From: Amycolatopsis alba DSM 44262
GTDB lineage: Bacteria; Actinomycetota; Actinomycetes; Mycobacteriales; Pseudonocardiaceae
Direction: 5' to 3'
NCBI RefSeq assembly: GCF_000384215.1
Contig: NZ_KB913032.1
Coordinates: 3,551,665-3,615,664, forward strand
Length of the DNA stretch: 64,000 nt
The notes beneath the pieces are model-generated. The model was not told the DNA's origin, searched no databases, and saw only the letters and a list, made by a program, of their open reading frames with translations. Every line of letters begins with the position of its first letter. Positions within the stretch are counted from its first letter, which is position 1. Positions 25,478-33,531 of the stretch are shown here, in pieces. The position numbers were made by a program, and so were the translations under genes.

Positions 25478-26431
25478 ATGTTCGCAGTGCAGGCGAAAGC
25501 GCTGGTCAAGACCTACGGGTCCACCAAGGCGCTCGACGGAGTCGATCTGGAGATCCCGGCGGGCAAGGTGCTGGGCCTGCTGGGGCCGAACGGCGCAGGC
25601 AAGACGACAACGGTCCGCATCCTGACCACCCTGCTCCGCCCGGATTCGGGCGAGGCGGAGGTGGCCGGGCATGACGTGCTGGCCCAGCCCGACGCCGTCC
25701 GGCGGTCGATCGGGTTGTCCGGGCAGTACGCCGCCGTGGACGAGAACCTCACCGGGTTCGAGAACCTGTACATGGTCGGCAGGCTGTACGGGAGCAAGAA
25801 GGCCGCCGCGAAGTCGAGGGCGCGCGAGCTGCTCGCGCGGTTCCGGCTGGAGGACGCGGCGGACCGCCCCGCCAAGACGTATTCCGGTGGTATGCGGCGA
25901 CGGCTCGACCTCGCGGGGGCGCTGGTCGCCGAGCCGACCGTGGTGATCCTCGACGAACCGACCACCGGGCTCGACCCGCGCGGCCGGATCGACACCTGGG
26001 AGGTCATCAAGGAACTCGTCGCCGACGGCACCACGGTCCTGCTGACCACGCAGTACCTGGAGGAGGCCGACCAGCTCGCCGACTCGATCGTGGTGATCGA
26101 CAAGGGGAAGGTCATCGCGCGCGGCACGGCCGACGAGCTCAAGCAGGAGATCGGCGGCGAGCGGCTGGAGCTGGTCGTCGCGTCCGCCGACGACCTCGCG
26201 GCGACCACTCAGGTGCTCGCCGAGGTCGGCTCGGGAACGCCGTCGGTCGACGAGCACACCCGCAAGGTCGACGTCCTGGTCGAGGGCGGGCCGAAGGCAC
26301 TGATCGAGGCACTGCGGCGGCTGGACGGCCACGGCGTCGCCGTCCAGGACGTCGCGCTGCACCGGCCGACGCTCGACGACGTCTTCCTTTCGCTGACAGG
26401 GCACGCCACGGACGAGGGGGAGAAAAAGTGA
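25478..26431 (+). CDS. DrrA-type ABC exporter ATP-binding protein
   Basis: A 317-aa ATPase of the daunorubicin-resistance family. Walker A is GPNGAGKTTTVR, the Q-loop region is GLSGQYAAVDENLTGFENL, the signature is YSGGMRRRLDLAGAL and Walker B is VVILDEPTTGLDPRGR. A DrrA-type C-terminal extension (VDVLVEGGPKALIEALRRLD... PTLDDVFLSLTG) is present. A TAGTTT hexamer 6 bases before the ATG suggests leaderless initiation. It overlaps the permease gene by 4 bases. No biosynthetic cluster adjoins, so it is probably a general drug or lipid exporter. Confidence 0.92.
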   Translation: MFAVQAKALVKTYGSTKALDGVDLEIPAGKVLGLLGPNGAGKTTTVRILTTLLRPDSGEAEVAGHDVLAQPDAVRRSIGLSGQYAAVDENLTGFENLYMVGRLYGSKKAAAKSRARELLARFRLEDAADRPAKTYSGGMRRRLDLAGALVAEPTVVILDEPTTGLDPRGRIDTWEVIKELVADGTTVLLTTQYLEEADQLADSIVVIDKGKVIARGTADELKQEIGGERLELVVASADDLAATTQVLAEVGSGTPSVDEHTRKVDVLVEGGPKALIEALRRLDGHGVAVQDVALHRPTLDDVFLSLTGHATDEGEKK

Positions 26432-27231
26432 GCTCGGTCGCGAAAGCCTTTTCCGACGGTGGCGTGATCACCTGGCGGAACCTGAAGAACGTCCAGCGCA
26501 ACCCGGACTGGCTGATGGCGGCGACACTGCAGCCGATCATGTTCGTGCTGCTGTTCGCGTACGTCTTCGGCGACGCGATCGGCGGCGAGGCAGGCGGGCT
26601 CGCGTACCGCGAGTTCCTGATCGCCGGCATCTTCGCGCAGACGGTCGCGTTCAACTCGGCGTTCACCGTGATCGGGTTCGCGAACGACCTGCAGAAGGGC
26701 ATCATCGACAGGTTCCGGTCGCTGCCGATCTCGCGCCTCGCGGTGATCTTCGGGCGGACGACGTCCGACCTGGTGATCAGCGTCGTGGCGCTGGTCGTCA
26801 TGTCGCTGTGCGGGCTGCTCGTCGGCTGGCGGATCCGCGGCAGTTTCCTCGACGCGGTGCTCGGCTACCTGGTGATGCTGATGTTCGCCTGGGCGCTGTC
26901 CTGGGTCGGCGCGTGGATCGGGCTCGTCGCGCGCAGTGTCGAGGTGGCGCAGAGCGCCGGGCTGATGTGGATGTTCCCGCTCAGCTTCATCTCGACGGCG
27001 TTCGTCCCGGCGGACAAGCTGCCGGGCGTGCTGAAGGCGATCGCCGACTGGAATCCGTTCACCGCGGTGATCAACTCGGCGCGTGACCTGTTCGGGAACC
27101 GCTTCGGCGTGGCCCCGACGGGCTGGCCCGCCGAGCACGCCTCGCTGTACGCGATCCTGTGCTGCATCGCCATCATCGCGATCTTCGCGCCGCTGGCGAC
27201 GGCCCAGTACAAGAAGGTCGCGAGCCGCTGA
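26428..27231 (+). CDS. DrrB-type ABC exporter permease
   Basis: A 267-aa ABC-2 type permease with six membrane helices. It shows WRNLKNVQRNPDWLMAATLQPIMFVLLFAYVFG at the first helix, the conserved FNSAFTVIGFANDLQKGIIDRFRSLPISR cytoplasmic loop and the late motif FISTAFVPADKLPGVLKAIADWNPFTAVINSAR. GTG 26428 overlaps the ATPase stop. It forms the membrane part of the DrrAB-like pair; the substrate is unknown. Confidence 0.92.
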   Translation: MSSVAKAFSDGGVITWRNLKNVQRNPDWLMAATLQPIMFVLLFAYVFGDAIGGEAGGLAYREFLIAGIFAQTVAFNSAFTVIGFANDLQKGIIDRFRSLPISRLAVIFGRTTSDLVISVVALVVMSLCGLLVGWRIRGSFLDAVLGYLVMLMFAWALSWVGAWIGLVARSVEVAQSAGLMWMFPLSFISTAFVPADKLPGVLKAIADWNPFTAVINSARDLFGNRFGVAPTGWPAEHASLYAILCCIAIIAIFAPLATAQYKKVASR

Positions 27232-27328
27232 GAATTTTTCGGCAGAAATGTCGAACCGCCGTCGAGCCGCTCGACGCGTCGGTGAAGGCGAGGTAGAAAC
27301 AGCCCCGCCAAGACACTGAGGAGCAGCG

Positions 27329-27700
27329 ATGCGGTTTCTGATGATGCACCGGCTGGACGAGAGCGCCCCGGAAGCCTGGAACCCCAGCAAGGAGTTCATC
27401 GAGCAGATGGGCGCCTTCGTCGAGGACTCGTTCAAGAAGGGCATCCTCATCACGGCGGAGGGCGTGCACCCGTCGGAGCGGGGCGCGAAGGTCCGCAAGG
27501 TGCGCGGCGGCAAGATCACCGCGACCGACGGCCCGTTCACCGAGACCAAGGAGGTCATCGGCGGATTCGCGCTCATCAACGCGAAGGATCTGGCGGAGGC
27601 CGTCGCTTTCGCCGAGACCTACGCGGCGCTGTTCGACGAGATCGAGGTCGAGGTGCGGACCGTCGTCGAGATGGAGGACATCGAGGCCTTCACCTCATGA
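27329..27700 (+). CDS. YCII-related (DGPF-domain) protein
   Basis: A 123-aa ferredoxin-like-fold protein. It carries MRFLMMHRLDE at the start, the motif DGPFTETKEVIGGFALI in the middle and a closing VEVRTVVEMEDIE. Such proteins often sit next to extracytoplasmic-function sigma factors, but none is present here. GAGGAG precedes the ATG. It is followed by a strong hairpin and stands as a single-gene unit. Enzymatic function is unknown. Confidence 0.9.
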   Translation: MRFLMMHRLDESAPEAWNPSKEFIEQMGAFVEDSFKKGILITAEGVHPSERGAKVRKVRGGKITATDGPFTETKEVIGGFALINAKDLAEAVAFAETYAALFDEIEVEVRTVVEMEDIEAFTS

Positions 27701-27705
27701 CCCCA

Positions 27706-27756
27706 CGCGTTCAGTCCTCTGGATGCGCCGGAAACGCATCCACAGGACTGAACGCG
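27706..27756. terminator. Bidirectional hairpin terminator
   Basis: Arms of about 21 bases (CGCGTTCAGTCCTCTGGATG and complement) with one mismatch around a 9-base loop. It lies between the convergent YCII and DoxX-like genes, 6 bases from each stop, so it can serve both. Confidence 0.82.
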
Positions 27757-27761
27757 GGTCG

Positions 27762-28268
27762 CTACTTGGTCAGGCGCTTTTCGGCCTTCTTCGCCAGCTT
27801 CTCGGCGTGCTTCTCCGTCTTCGACGCGGCCCGCTTGGCGCGCCAGCCGAGCGACGGCTTGCCGGCGGTGTCGGCGGCGGCCAGCAGCAGGCCACCGGCG
27901 AGACCGGCGTTCTTGATGAACTGGATCTGCTGCTGCTGACGTTCGGCCGGTTCCTTGATCTCCCAGAACCGGTGTGCCGCCAGCGTCGTCGGGACGAGGC
28001 TGCCGAGCAGCAGCAGCGAGGCCAGGCGCGGTGCCTTGCCCGCGGCGAGCGCGACCCCGGCGCCGACCTTCACCGCGGCGTCGATCCGGACGAGGGTGGC
28101 GGGATCGCGCGGCACCGACTCCGGCACCACACCCTCCAGCTTGTCGAAGGACTCGGTGAGGAACGGCTCCGCGGCTTTGGCGTGCCCCTGGGTGTCCCTC
28201 AGCGCGCCGATCCCGCCGGAGATGAAGATCGCGGCGAGGAGCGGACGTGCGACGCGACGGAGAATCAC
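27762..28268 (-). CDS. DoxX-family membrane protein
   Basis: A 168-aa integral membrane protein with four helices. The start has RRVARPLLAAIFISGGIGALRD, typical of DoxX, then the RIDAAVKVGAGVALAAGKAPRLASLLLLGSLVPTTLAAHRFWE block, and a highly basic tail (KTEKHAEKLAKKAEKRLTK). GTG 28268 is chosen because AAAGG lies 8 bases before it; the longer frame to 28304 has none. The family is linked to redox or thiosulfate metabolism in some bacteria, but a role cannot be assigned. Confidence 0.86.
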   Translation of the reverse strand: MILRRVARPLLAAIFISGGIGALRDTQGHAKAAEPFLTESFDKLEGVVPESVPRDPATLVRIDAAVKVGAGVALAAGKAPRLASLLLLGSLVPTTLAAHRFWEIKEPAERQQQQIQFIKNAGLAGGLLLAAADTAGKPSLGWRAKRAASKTEKHAEKLAKKAEKRLTK

Positions 28269-28398
28269 GGTCGTAGCCTTTCTGGATCCGGGCACGGGAA
28301 ACAAACCTATCCCCAGTCTTCCCGCCCGCCACTCCGCCGAACCGCGCTAACGGAGTATCTTGGAATATTTCTCTGACACTAGACAGTGATAGATTTTG

Positions 28399-29430
28399 CT
28401 ATCGGGCCGGATACGCCCTCGGCAGCTTGAAGCCGCGGTCGGCCGCGACCTGCCGCAACCGGTCCGGGTAGTCGGTGATGAGACCGTCGACGCCGTCATC
28501 GATGAGCTTGTGCATGGTGGCCGGGTCGTCGATCGTCCAGGGAACGACCTTGATCCCCGCGCGATGCGCCTCGCTGACCAGCGCCTTCGTCGTGAACGGC
28601 CGATAGTCGGGGTCGCCGACCTTGCCACCCTGCGGGTTGCCGTGCACCGGCGAGAGCGCGCTCGCGCCGAACGACTTCACCGCGCGGACGGGGCTGCCGC
28701 CGAAGTCGTCGATGTCGAGCCCACCGAGCCACGGCGATTTGCCCGGCTGCCCGACCTGCAGGAACTCCGGCTGCGTCAGCGCGACCGTCGGGATCCACGG
28801 CGCGACCTTCCGCAGGAGCATCAGCGAGCCCCAGTCGAAGCTCTGGACCGTGACGTTGTGCGCGAATCCGCCGCGCAGGATCTCGCGCACCGCCCGCTGG
28901 ACGAACTGCTCGCGCGGCGCGGTCTCCTGCGGGGCGGCGGCCTCGACCTTGGTCTCGATGTTGAACTTGATTCCCCAGGCGCGGTGCTCGCGCGCGAGCT
29001 GGAACAGCTCGGCCAGCGTCGGCATCCTGGCGCCGGGGGAGAGCGTCTGGCCGGGGAAGTTCGGCTGGCGGATCGAGCCGCAGTCCAGCGTGCGGACCTG
29101 CGCGAACGTCAGGTCCTTCACGTATTTGCCGACATACGGGTACGCCGGGTCGCCGGGCGTCGCGGGCGCGGTGTCGCGGCACTTCGCGGGCGTCGTCTTG
29201 CGGTCGTGGGTGATCACCTCGCGACCGTCCTTGGTGATCTGGAGGTCGAGTTCGAGCGTGGTCACCCCCAGCTCCATCGCCTTGCCGAACGACGCGAGCG
29301 TGCTCTCGACGGTGAGCCCGAGCCCGCCGCGATGGGCCTGGATGTCGAAGGTGCGACGCGGCTGCGCGTCGGCGACCCCGGCCGTGCCCAGGGTCAGCGC
29401 AGCGGCCATGACCAGCGCGAATGTCCTCAT
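28399..29430 (-). CDS. Secreted glycerophosphodiester phosphodiesterase
   Basis: A 343-aa TIM-barrel enzyme that hydrolyses glycerophosphodiesters to glycerol-3-phosphate and alcohols. A Sec signal peptide (MRTFALVMAAALTLGTAGVADA) precedes the core. Active-site residues are His33 (AHRGG), Glu42, Glu60/Asp62 (ELDLQIT) and His75 (VITHD); a later VKVVPWTIDDPATMHKLIDDGVDGLITDYPD closes the barrel. The upstream in-frame extension to 29484 is ignored because it precedes the signal. It is divergent from the TipA-like gene and its product acts outside the cell. Confidence 0.9.
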   Translation of the reverse strand: MRTFALVMAAALTLGTAGVADAQPRRTFDIQAHRGGLGLTVESTLASFGKAMELGVTTLELDLQITKDGREVITHDRKTTPAKCRDTAPATPGDPAYPYVGKYVKDLTFAQVRTLDCGSIRQPNFPGQTLSPGARMPTLAELFQLAREHRAWGIKFNIETKVEAAAPQETAPREQFVQRAVREILRGGFAHNVTVQSFDWGSLMLLRKVAPWIPTVALTQPEFLQVGQPGKSPWLGGLDIDDFGGSPVRAVKSFGASALSPVHGNPQGGKVGDPDYRPFTTKALVSEAHRAGIKVVPWTIDDPATMHKLIDDGVDGLITDYPDRLRQVAADRGFKLPRAYPAR

Positions 29431-29463
29431 CCGGGAACCATGCCACGGCCGGGTGAACTTCGA

Positions 29464-29494
29464 TTGACTTTGACGCAACGTCAACCTCTACCTT
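29464..29494 (+). promoter_or_regulatory. MerR-type promoter with operator in a 19-bp spacer
   Basis: A -35 TTGACT (29464-29469) and a -10 TACCTT (29489-29494) are 19 bases apart, the stretched spacing typical of MerR-activated promoters. Between them lies the palindrome TTGACG-CAA-CGTCAA (29470-29484). Transcription should begin about at the ATG at 29502, so the message is probably leaderless. Confidence 0.82.
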
Positions 29495-29501
29495 CGAGGA
29501 C

Positions 29502-30263
29502 ATGCCGAACGAGAAGGAGTGGTCGATCCAGGACATCGCCCGCTCGGCCGGGACCACGAGCCGCACGCTGCGCCACTACGGCGACATCGGGCTGCTCGAA
29601 CCGAGCCGGGTGGGGAGCAACGGATACCGCTACTACGACCAGGACGCGCTGGTACGGCTGCAACGGATCCTGCTGCTTCGCGAACTCGGGCTGAGCTTGC
29701 CCGCGATCGGCGAAGTGCTCGAAGGGGAGCAGGACACGACAGCGGCGCTACGCACGCACCTGAAGTGGCTGGAGCAGGAGCGACAGCGGCTCGGACGGCA
29801 GATCGAATCGGTCAGGACGACCTTGAAGAAGACAGAGAGAGGTGAACAACTGATGGCAACGGAAGTGTTCGACGGCTTCGACCATACGAAGTACGAGAAG
29901 GAGGTCACCGAACGCTGGGGCGCCGACGCCTACAAGCAGGGTGACCGGTGGTGGAAGTCGCTGAGCGCCGAGGACAAGAAGGCGCACCAGGAGGACCAGA
30001 AGGACATCGCGGCCGCGTTCGGCGAGGCCCGCGACCGGGGCCTGCCCGCGGACGGCGACGAGGCTCAGGCGATCACGCAGCGGCTGTACGAGTGGCTCCG
30101 GCCGGCCGTGCGGGCCGTGTCGAAGGGCTACTTCGCCGGTCTCGGGCAGCTGTACGTCGACGACCCGCGCTACGGGCAGTACGACGAGAAGCACGGCTCG
30201 GGCACCGCGGAGTACATCCGCGACGCGATGGCGGTCTACGCCGAGCGCAACCTGAGTGAGTAA
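29502..30263 (+). CDS. TipA-like MerR regulator with antibiotic-recognition domain
   Basis: A 253-aa activator. Residues 7-75 form a MerR winged helix (WSIQDIARSAGTTSRTLRHYGDIGLLEPSR... NGYRYY), 76-115 a coiled coil, and 118-253 a TipAS-type domain that in Streptomyces binds thiopeptides covalently. An internal in-frame ATG at residue 118 (29853) is preceded by AGAGAGGTGA, as in tipA, where a short drug-binding form is made separately. Its own promoter carries a MerR operator in a 19-bp spacer, so autoactivation is likely. Confidence 0.93.
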   Translation: MPNEKEWSIQDIARSAGTTSRTLRHYGDIGLLEPSRVGSNGYRYYDQDALVRLQRILLLRELGLSLPAIGEVLEGEQDTTAALRTHLKWLEQERQRLGRQIESVRTTLKKTERGEQLMATEVFDGFDHTKYEKEVTERWGADAYKQGDRWWKSLSAEDKKAHQEDQKDIAAAFGEARDRGLPADGDEAQAITQRLYEWLRPAVRAVSKGYFAGLGQLYVDDPRYGQYDEKHGSGTAEYIRDAMAVYAERNLSE

Positions 30264-30362
30264 GAACGGAGGACGGGGCTGCAGACCCGTCCTTCGCCGG
30301 CGCGACACGCGCTAGGTGAATATCGCCGAATATCGGGTCCACGCTAGAAACGCCGATAGCGT

Positions 30363-31559
30363 GTGAGAGTGGATCCCATCCGCAACCCCTTCGCCCCTGG
30401 CGCCGGTCAACGGCCGCCTGAGCTGGCAGGTCGCGTGCGCGAACTCCAGGCCTTCGAGGTCGTGCTCGAACGGGTCGCCCGCGGAAGACCGGAACGCAGC
30501 CTGATGCTGACGGGCCTGCGCGGCGTGGGGAAGACCGTGCTGCTGGGCGAACTGCGCTCGAAGGCCATCAAGCACGGCTGGGGCGCGGGCAAGATCGAAG
30601 CCCGCCCGGACACCGAACTCCGGCGGCCGCTCTCGGCCGCGTTGCACCGCGCGATCCGCGACCTCGCCGTGCGACATCGCGCGCCGGACCGTGTCGAGCA
30701 GGTGCTCGGCGTACTCAAGGCGTTCGCGCTGCGCGCCAACAAACCGGACGCGAAGCTCCGCGACCGCTGGCAACCCGGTATCGACGTGCCCGCCGCGCAG
30801 GGCCGTGCCGATTCGGGCGACATCGAGATCGACCTGGTCGAGCTGTTCACCGAGGTCGCGGAGCTGGCCGCAGACGTCGGCACCGGGGTCGCGCTGCTGA
30901 TCGACGAGATCCAGGATCTGCTGCCCGAGGACGTTTCCGCGCTCTGCGCCGCCTGCCATGAGCTCTCGCAGTCCGGGGCGCCGCTGGTCGTGGTCGGTGC
31001 GGGGCTGCCGCACGTACCCGCCGTCCTCTCGGCGTCGAAGTCGTACTCGGAGCGTCTCTTCCGTTACGCGCGTATCGACAGGCTGGAGCGCGAAGACGCC
31101 GACCTCGCGGTGATGGCGCCCATCGAACGTGAGGACGCGGGTATCGAACCGGAGGCGCTGGACGCCCTGTTCGACGCGTCCGGCGGCTATCCGTACTTCA
31201 TCCAGGCGTACGGCAAGGCAGCCTGGGACGCCGCACCCGCCGACCCGATCACCGTGAAGGACGTCCAGGTCGCCGCCCCGGAGGCCGAAGCGGAACTCGC
31301 TGTCGGCTTCTTCGGGTCCCGCTACGAGCGCGCGACACCCGCCGAACGTGAGTACCTGCTCGCGATGGCCGAGCTGACGCAGGGCCGGGACGAGCCGGCC
31401 GGAACCGCCGATGTGGCCGTCTACCTGGGGAGGAAGCCTTCGTCACTGTCGCCTGCACGGGACAGCCTGATGAAGAAGGGCCTGGTCTACTCCGCCGAGC
31501 GCGGGCACATCGCCTTCACCGTCCCGCATTTCGGCCACTACTTGCTCGGCCGGGACTAG
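30363..31559 (+). CDS. Stand-alone AAA ATPase (Orc1/Cdc6-like P-loop protein)
   Basis: A 398-aa ATPase. Walker A is GLRGVGKT (51-58), Walker B is ALLIDEIQDLL, followed by a sensor-like VVVGAGLPHVPAVL and the ATPase lid GYPYFIQAYGKAAWD. A C-terminal winged helix is suggested by RDEPAGTADVAVYLGRKPSSLSPARDSLMKKGLVYS. The fold matches the AAA_16/ArchaeATPase group used by many stand-alone regulators. GTG 30363 (or 30369) has no visible ribosome-binding site. Neighbours give no target, and the role is unknown. Confidence 0.85.
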   Translation: MRVDPIRNPFAPGAGQRPPELAGRVRELQAFEVVLERVARGRPERSLMLTGLRGVGKTVLLGELRSKAIKHGWGAGKIEARPDTELRRPLSAALHRAIRDLAVRHRAPDRVEQVLGVLKAFALRANKPDAKLRDRWQPGIDVPAAQGRADSGDIEIDLVELFTEVAELAADVGTGVALLIDEIQDLLPEDVSALCAACHELSQSGAPLVVVGAGLPHVPAVLSASKSYSERLFRYARIDRLEREDADLAVMAPIEREDAGIEPEALDALFDASGGYPYFIQAYGKAAWDAAPADPITVKDVQVAAPEAEAELAVGFFGSRYERATPAEREYLLAMAELTQGRDEPAGTADVAVYLGRKPSSLSPARDSLMKKGLVYSAERGHIAFTVPHFGHYLLGRD

Positions 31560-31627
31560 GTCCTTCTTCGGCTTTATTGCTTCAGAACTAGAAAGTCGTA
31601 GAGAACACTACGCGGCCACACTTGTTC

Positions 31628-31900
31628 ATGGCCCAGTCTCGTGGCACGTCCGCCATGCCCGGCGGGTTCACTCCGATGGACCCGGTCGAGGAGACCATCC
31701 GGTTCGCGCCGGGAGACCTCGACCACGCCTGGGAGGCACACGCCCTCGGCACCTATCACGACGCAGTGGCCGCCCTCACACCCCAGCGGTCACAGGCCTT
31801 CCAGGACGCCTACGTCGGCGCTTTGGCGGGCCTTCTGCGCGCCGATGAAACCTCGGTGCTCAAGTCAGAGGTGCTCTACGCCTTCGGTCGACGGCCCTGA
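31628..31900 (+). CDS. Small hypothetical protein
   Basis: A 90-aa protein, not recognised. The sequence is mostly helical and soluble (FAPGDLDHAWEAHALGTYHDAVAALTPQRSQAFQDAYVGALAGLL). Codon use is G/C at third positions, as in neighbours. The ATG has no clear ribosome-binding site. Upstream is a short inverted repeat CGTAG-6-CTACG (31597-31612). It lies between the AAA ATPase and the 49-aa gene on the same strand. Confidence 0.5.
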   Translation: MAQSRGTSAMPGGFTPMDPVEETIRFAPGDLDHAWEAHALGTYHDAVAALTPQRSQAFQDAYVGALAGLLRADETSVLKSEVLYAFGRRP

Positions 31901-32051
31901 GCTGCTCCAAACGGGTGTACGAGGCCATCCCGGAACGTCGCCAGAGGCGCCCAGCGTTACCAAGAAGTGACCGGCGACACCAAATACCTCCGGATTTCGA
32001 CTCCTGTTGCCGACGATTCATCGGCAAGTGCGCCAAGTCACCGGATAATCG

Positions 32052-32081
32052 TTGGCTTCCTTGTGAAAAAGAGTGCATACT
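32052..32081 (+). promoter_or_regulatory. Sigma-70-like promoter of the 49-aa gene
   Basis: TTGGCT (32052-32057) and CATACT (32076-32081) are 18 bases apart, putting transcription near 32088 and leaving a 44-base leader. Just upstream is an inverted repeat TTGCCGA-7-TCGGCAA (32007-32027) that could be an operator. Confidence 0.6.
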
Positions 32082-32131
32082 AGAAGCACAGCCACCGAGA
32101 CACAAGACCCTCAAGGGGATGACTTAAACCG

Positions 32132-32281
32132 ATGAACAACATCGCCGCCAAGCTCCGTGCCCGTCGCGCCGAGGCTCGCACTCGCCGGGCCCTGAACCGG
32201 GCGATCGACACCGCGGCCACCGCGACCGTTCGTCAGGAGCTCATCGCTATCTCCCAGGCGCACCACACGCACATGCGCTGA
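32132..32281 (+). CDS. Small basic 49-aa protein
   Basis: A 49-aa peptide, too short for usual gene-calling cut-offs. It begins MNNIAAKLRARRAEARTRRA, has an amphipathic, Arg-rich helical N-terminal half and ends in QAHHTHMR. AAGGGGA lies 12 bases before the ATG, somewhat far. Support comes from a good promoter 50 bases upstream, a strong terminator 100 bases downstream and G/C-rich third positions. No homologue is recognised. A small regulatory RNA is the main alternative. Confidence 0.6.
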   Translation: MNNIAAKLRARRAEARTRRALNRAIDTAATATVRQELIAISQAHHTHMR

Positions 32282-32380
32282 GCCGACAACAACCGTTGTA
32301 GGTGTCGCCCATTCGAGTGACCTACGACACATAGTGCGTGAGGTGTAACGCCGCGGAACGCGGCGTCGATACCCACTACG

Positions 32381-32425
32381 ACCCCGTGATGCTGGCGGAC
32401 CCCCGACCTGGCAGCATCACGGGGT
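32381..32425 (+). terminator. Terminator of the 49-aa gene
   Basis: A 14-bp stem (ACCCCGTGATGCTG, 32381-32394, with 32412-32425) around a 17-base loop, followed by TTT. A smaller perfect hairpin (ACGCCGCG-GAA-CGCGGCGT, 32348-32366) precedes it. Confidence 0.78.
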
Positions 32426-32519
32426 TTCCATATGTCCGGACCCCCTTCGGAAATTTCCTGCCTTCGCAGCTTCGCGGGGTAATGTTTGATCAAGTCAACG
32501 AATCTGTTGAGGTGGTCAA

Positions 32520-33446
32520 GTGAATCGATCCGCGGACCGGGTGGCGACCGTCCGGGCCTTCAACCGCCTGTACACCGGCGTGATCGGCGTCCTCGACGAA
32601 GGACCGGCCGACGCCGAGTACTCCCTGAGCGAAGCCAGGGTGCTCTTCGAGATCGCGCAGCGGGATCCGACTCAGGTCACCGACCTGCGCAAACGTCTCG
32701 ACCTCGATGCCGGGTACGCGAGCAGGCTGCTCGCGAAGCTCGAAGAACGAGGTCTTCTCACGCGCGAACGCAGCGACGAGGACGCTCGCCGTCAGATCGT
32801 CAGGCTGACCGAAAACGGCCACCAGGCCTTCGCCGTCCTCGACGCCCGATCGGTGGACCGGATCGGCTCACTGCTCGGCCGGTTCGGCGACGACGAGCAG
32901 GAACGGCTGCTCGGTGCGATGGACACGATCACCTCGCTGGTCGGCGAGCGCGCGTCGGATCCCACGCTGGTCCTGCGCCCGCCGCGGCCGGGCGACTTCG
33001 GCTGGGTGGTCCATCGCCACGGCGCCCTCTACTCACGCGAGTACGGCTGGGACGAACGCTTCGAAGCCCTCGTCGCCCGCGTGGTCGCGGACTACGTCGA
33101 GAACCGCGGTGAACCCCGCCAAGCGGGCTGGATCGCCGAACTCGACGGGGAGCGCGTCGGCAGTGTCTTCTGCATGCCCGCCGAAGACGGCACGACCGCG
33201 AAGCTGCGGATGCTGCTCCTCGAACCGGCCGCACGGGGACGCGGCGTCGGAAAACGCCTGGTCACCGAATGCGTCGAGTTCGCGAGGGCGTCCGGCTATC
33301 CGGCGATGGAGCTGTGGACGGTCTCGCTTCTGGACGCGGCGAGGGCGATCTACCGGAAGGCGGGCTTCCGGCTGGTCAGCGAAGAGACGATCCCCGGCTT
33401 CGGCCACGAGCTGACCGGGGAGACCTGGCGGCTGGAGCTGCGGTGA
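32520..33446 (+). CDS. MarR-type regulator fused to a GNAT acetyltransferase
   Basis: A 308-aa two-domain protein. Residues 1-140 are a MarR winged helix (SEARVLFEIAQRDPTQVTDLRKRLDLDAGYASRLLAKLEERGLLTRERSDEDARRQ). Residues 155-308 are a GNAT domain with the acetyl-CoA loop LLLEPAARGRGVGKRLV and the late ARAIYRKAGFRLV. GTG 32520 has GAGG upstream; an 8-bp palindrome TTGATCAA and several TCAA elements precede it and may be its operator. This fusion is widespread in actinomycetes; acetylation substrate and regulated genes are unknown. Confidence 0.92.
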   Translation: MNRSADRVATVRAFNRLYTGVIGVLDEGPADAEYSLSEARVLFEIAQRDPTQVTDLRKRLDLDAGYASRLLAKLEERGLLTRERSDEDARRQIVRLTENGHQAFAVLDARSVDRIGSLLGRFGDDEQERLLGAMDTITSLVGERASDPTLVLRPPRPGDFGWVVHRHGALYSREYGWDERFEALVARVVADYVENRGEPRQAGWIAELDGERVGSVFCMPAEDGTTAKLRMLLLEPAARGRGVGKRLVTECVEFARASGYPAMELWTVSLLDAARAIYRKAGFRLVSEETIPGFGHELTGETWRLELR

Positions 33447-33450
33447 CGGG

Positions 33451-33488
33451 GAAGCCACTTTCGCAGCGGTGAAGGTGGCTTTCGTGAC
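33451..33488. repeat. Degenerate GAAAG/CTTTC-type palindrome
   Basis: GAAGCCACTTTCGC and GTGAAGGTGGCTTTC face each other 4-5 bases apart with several mismatches, right after the MarR-GNAT stop. It resembles a decayed single unit of the family seen at 9116 and 53219. Confidence 0.6.
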
Positions 33489-33531
33489 GTGTCGGCCCCG
33501 AACGTTCACGCGGGCAGGGTTATCTGGGGGA

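Noticed and set aside
27232..27328. Possible ECF sigma factor remnant before the YCII gene
   Set aside because: YCII proteins often adjoin sigma factors, but this 97-base gap and the flanking genes contain no sigma-like sequence.
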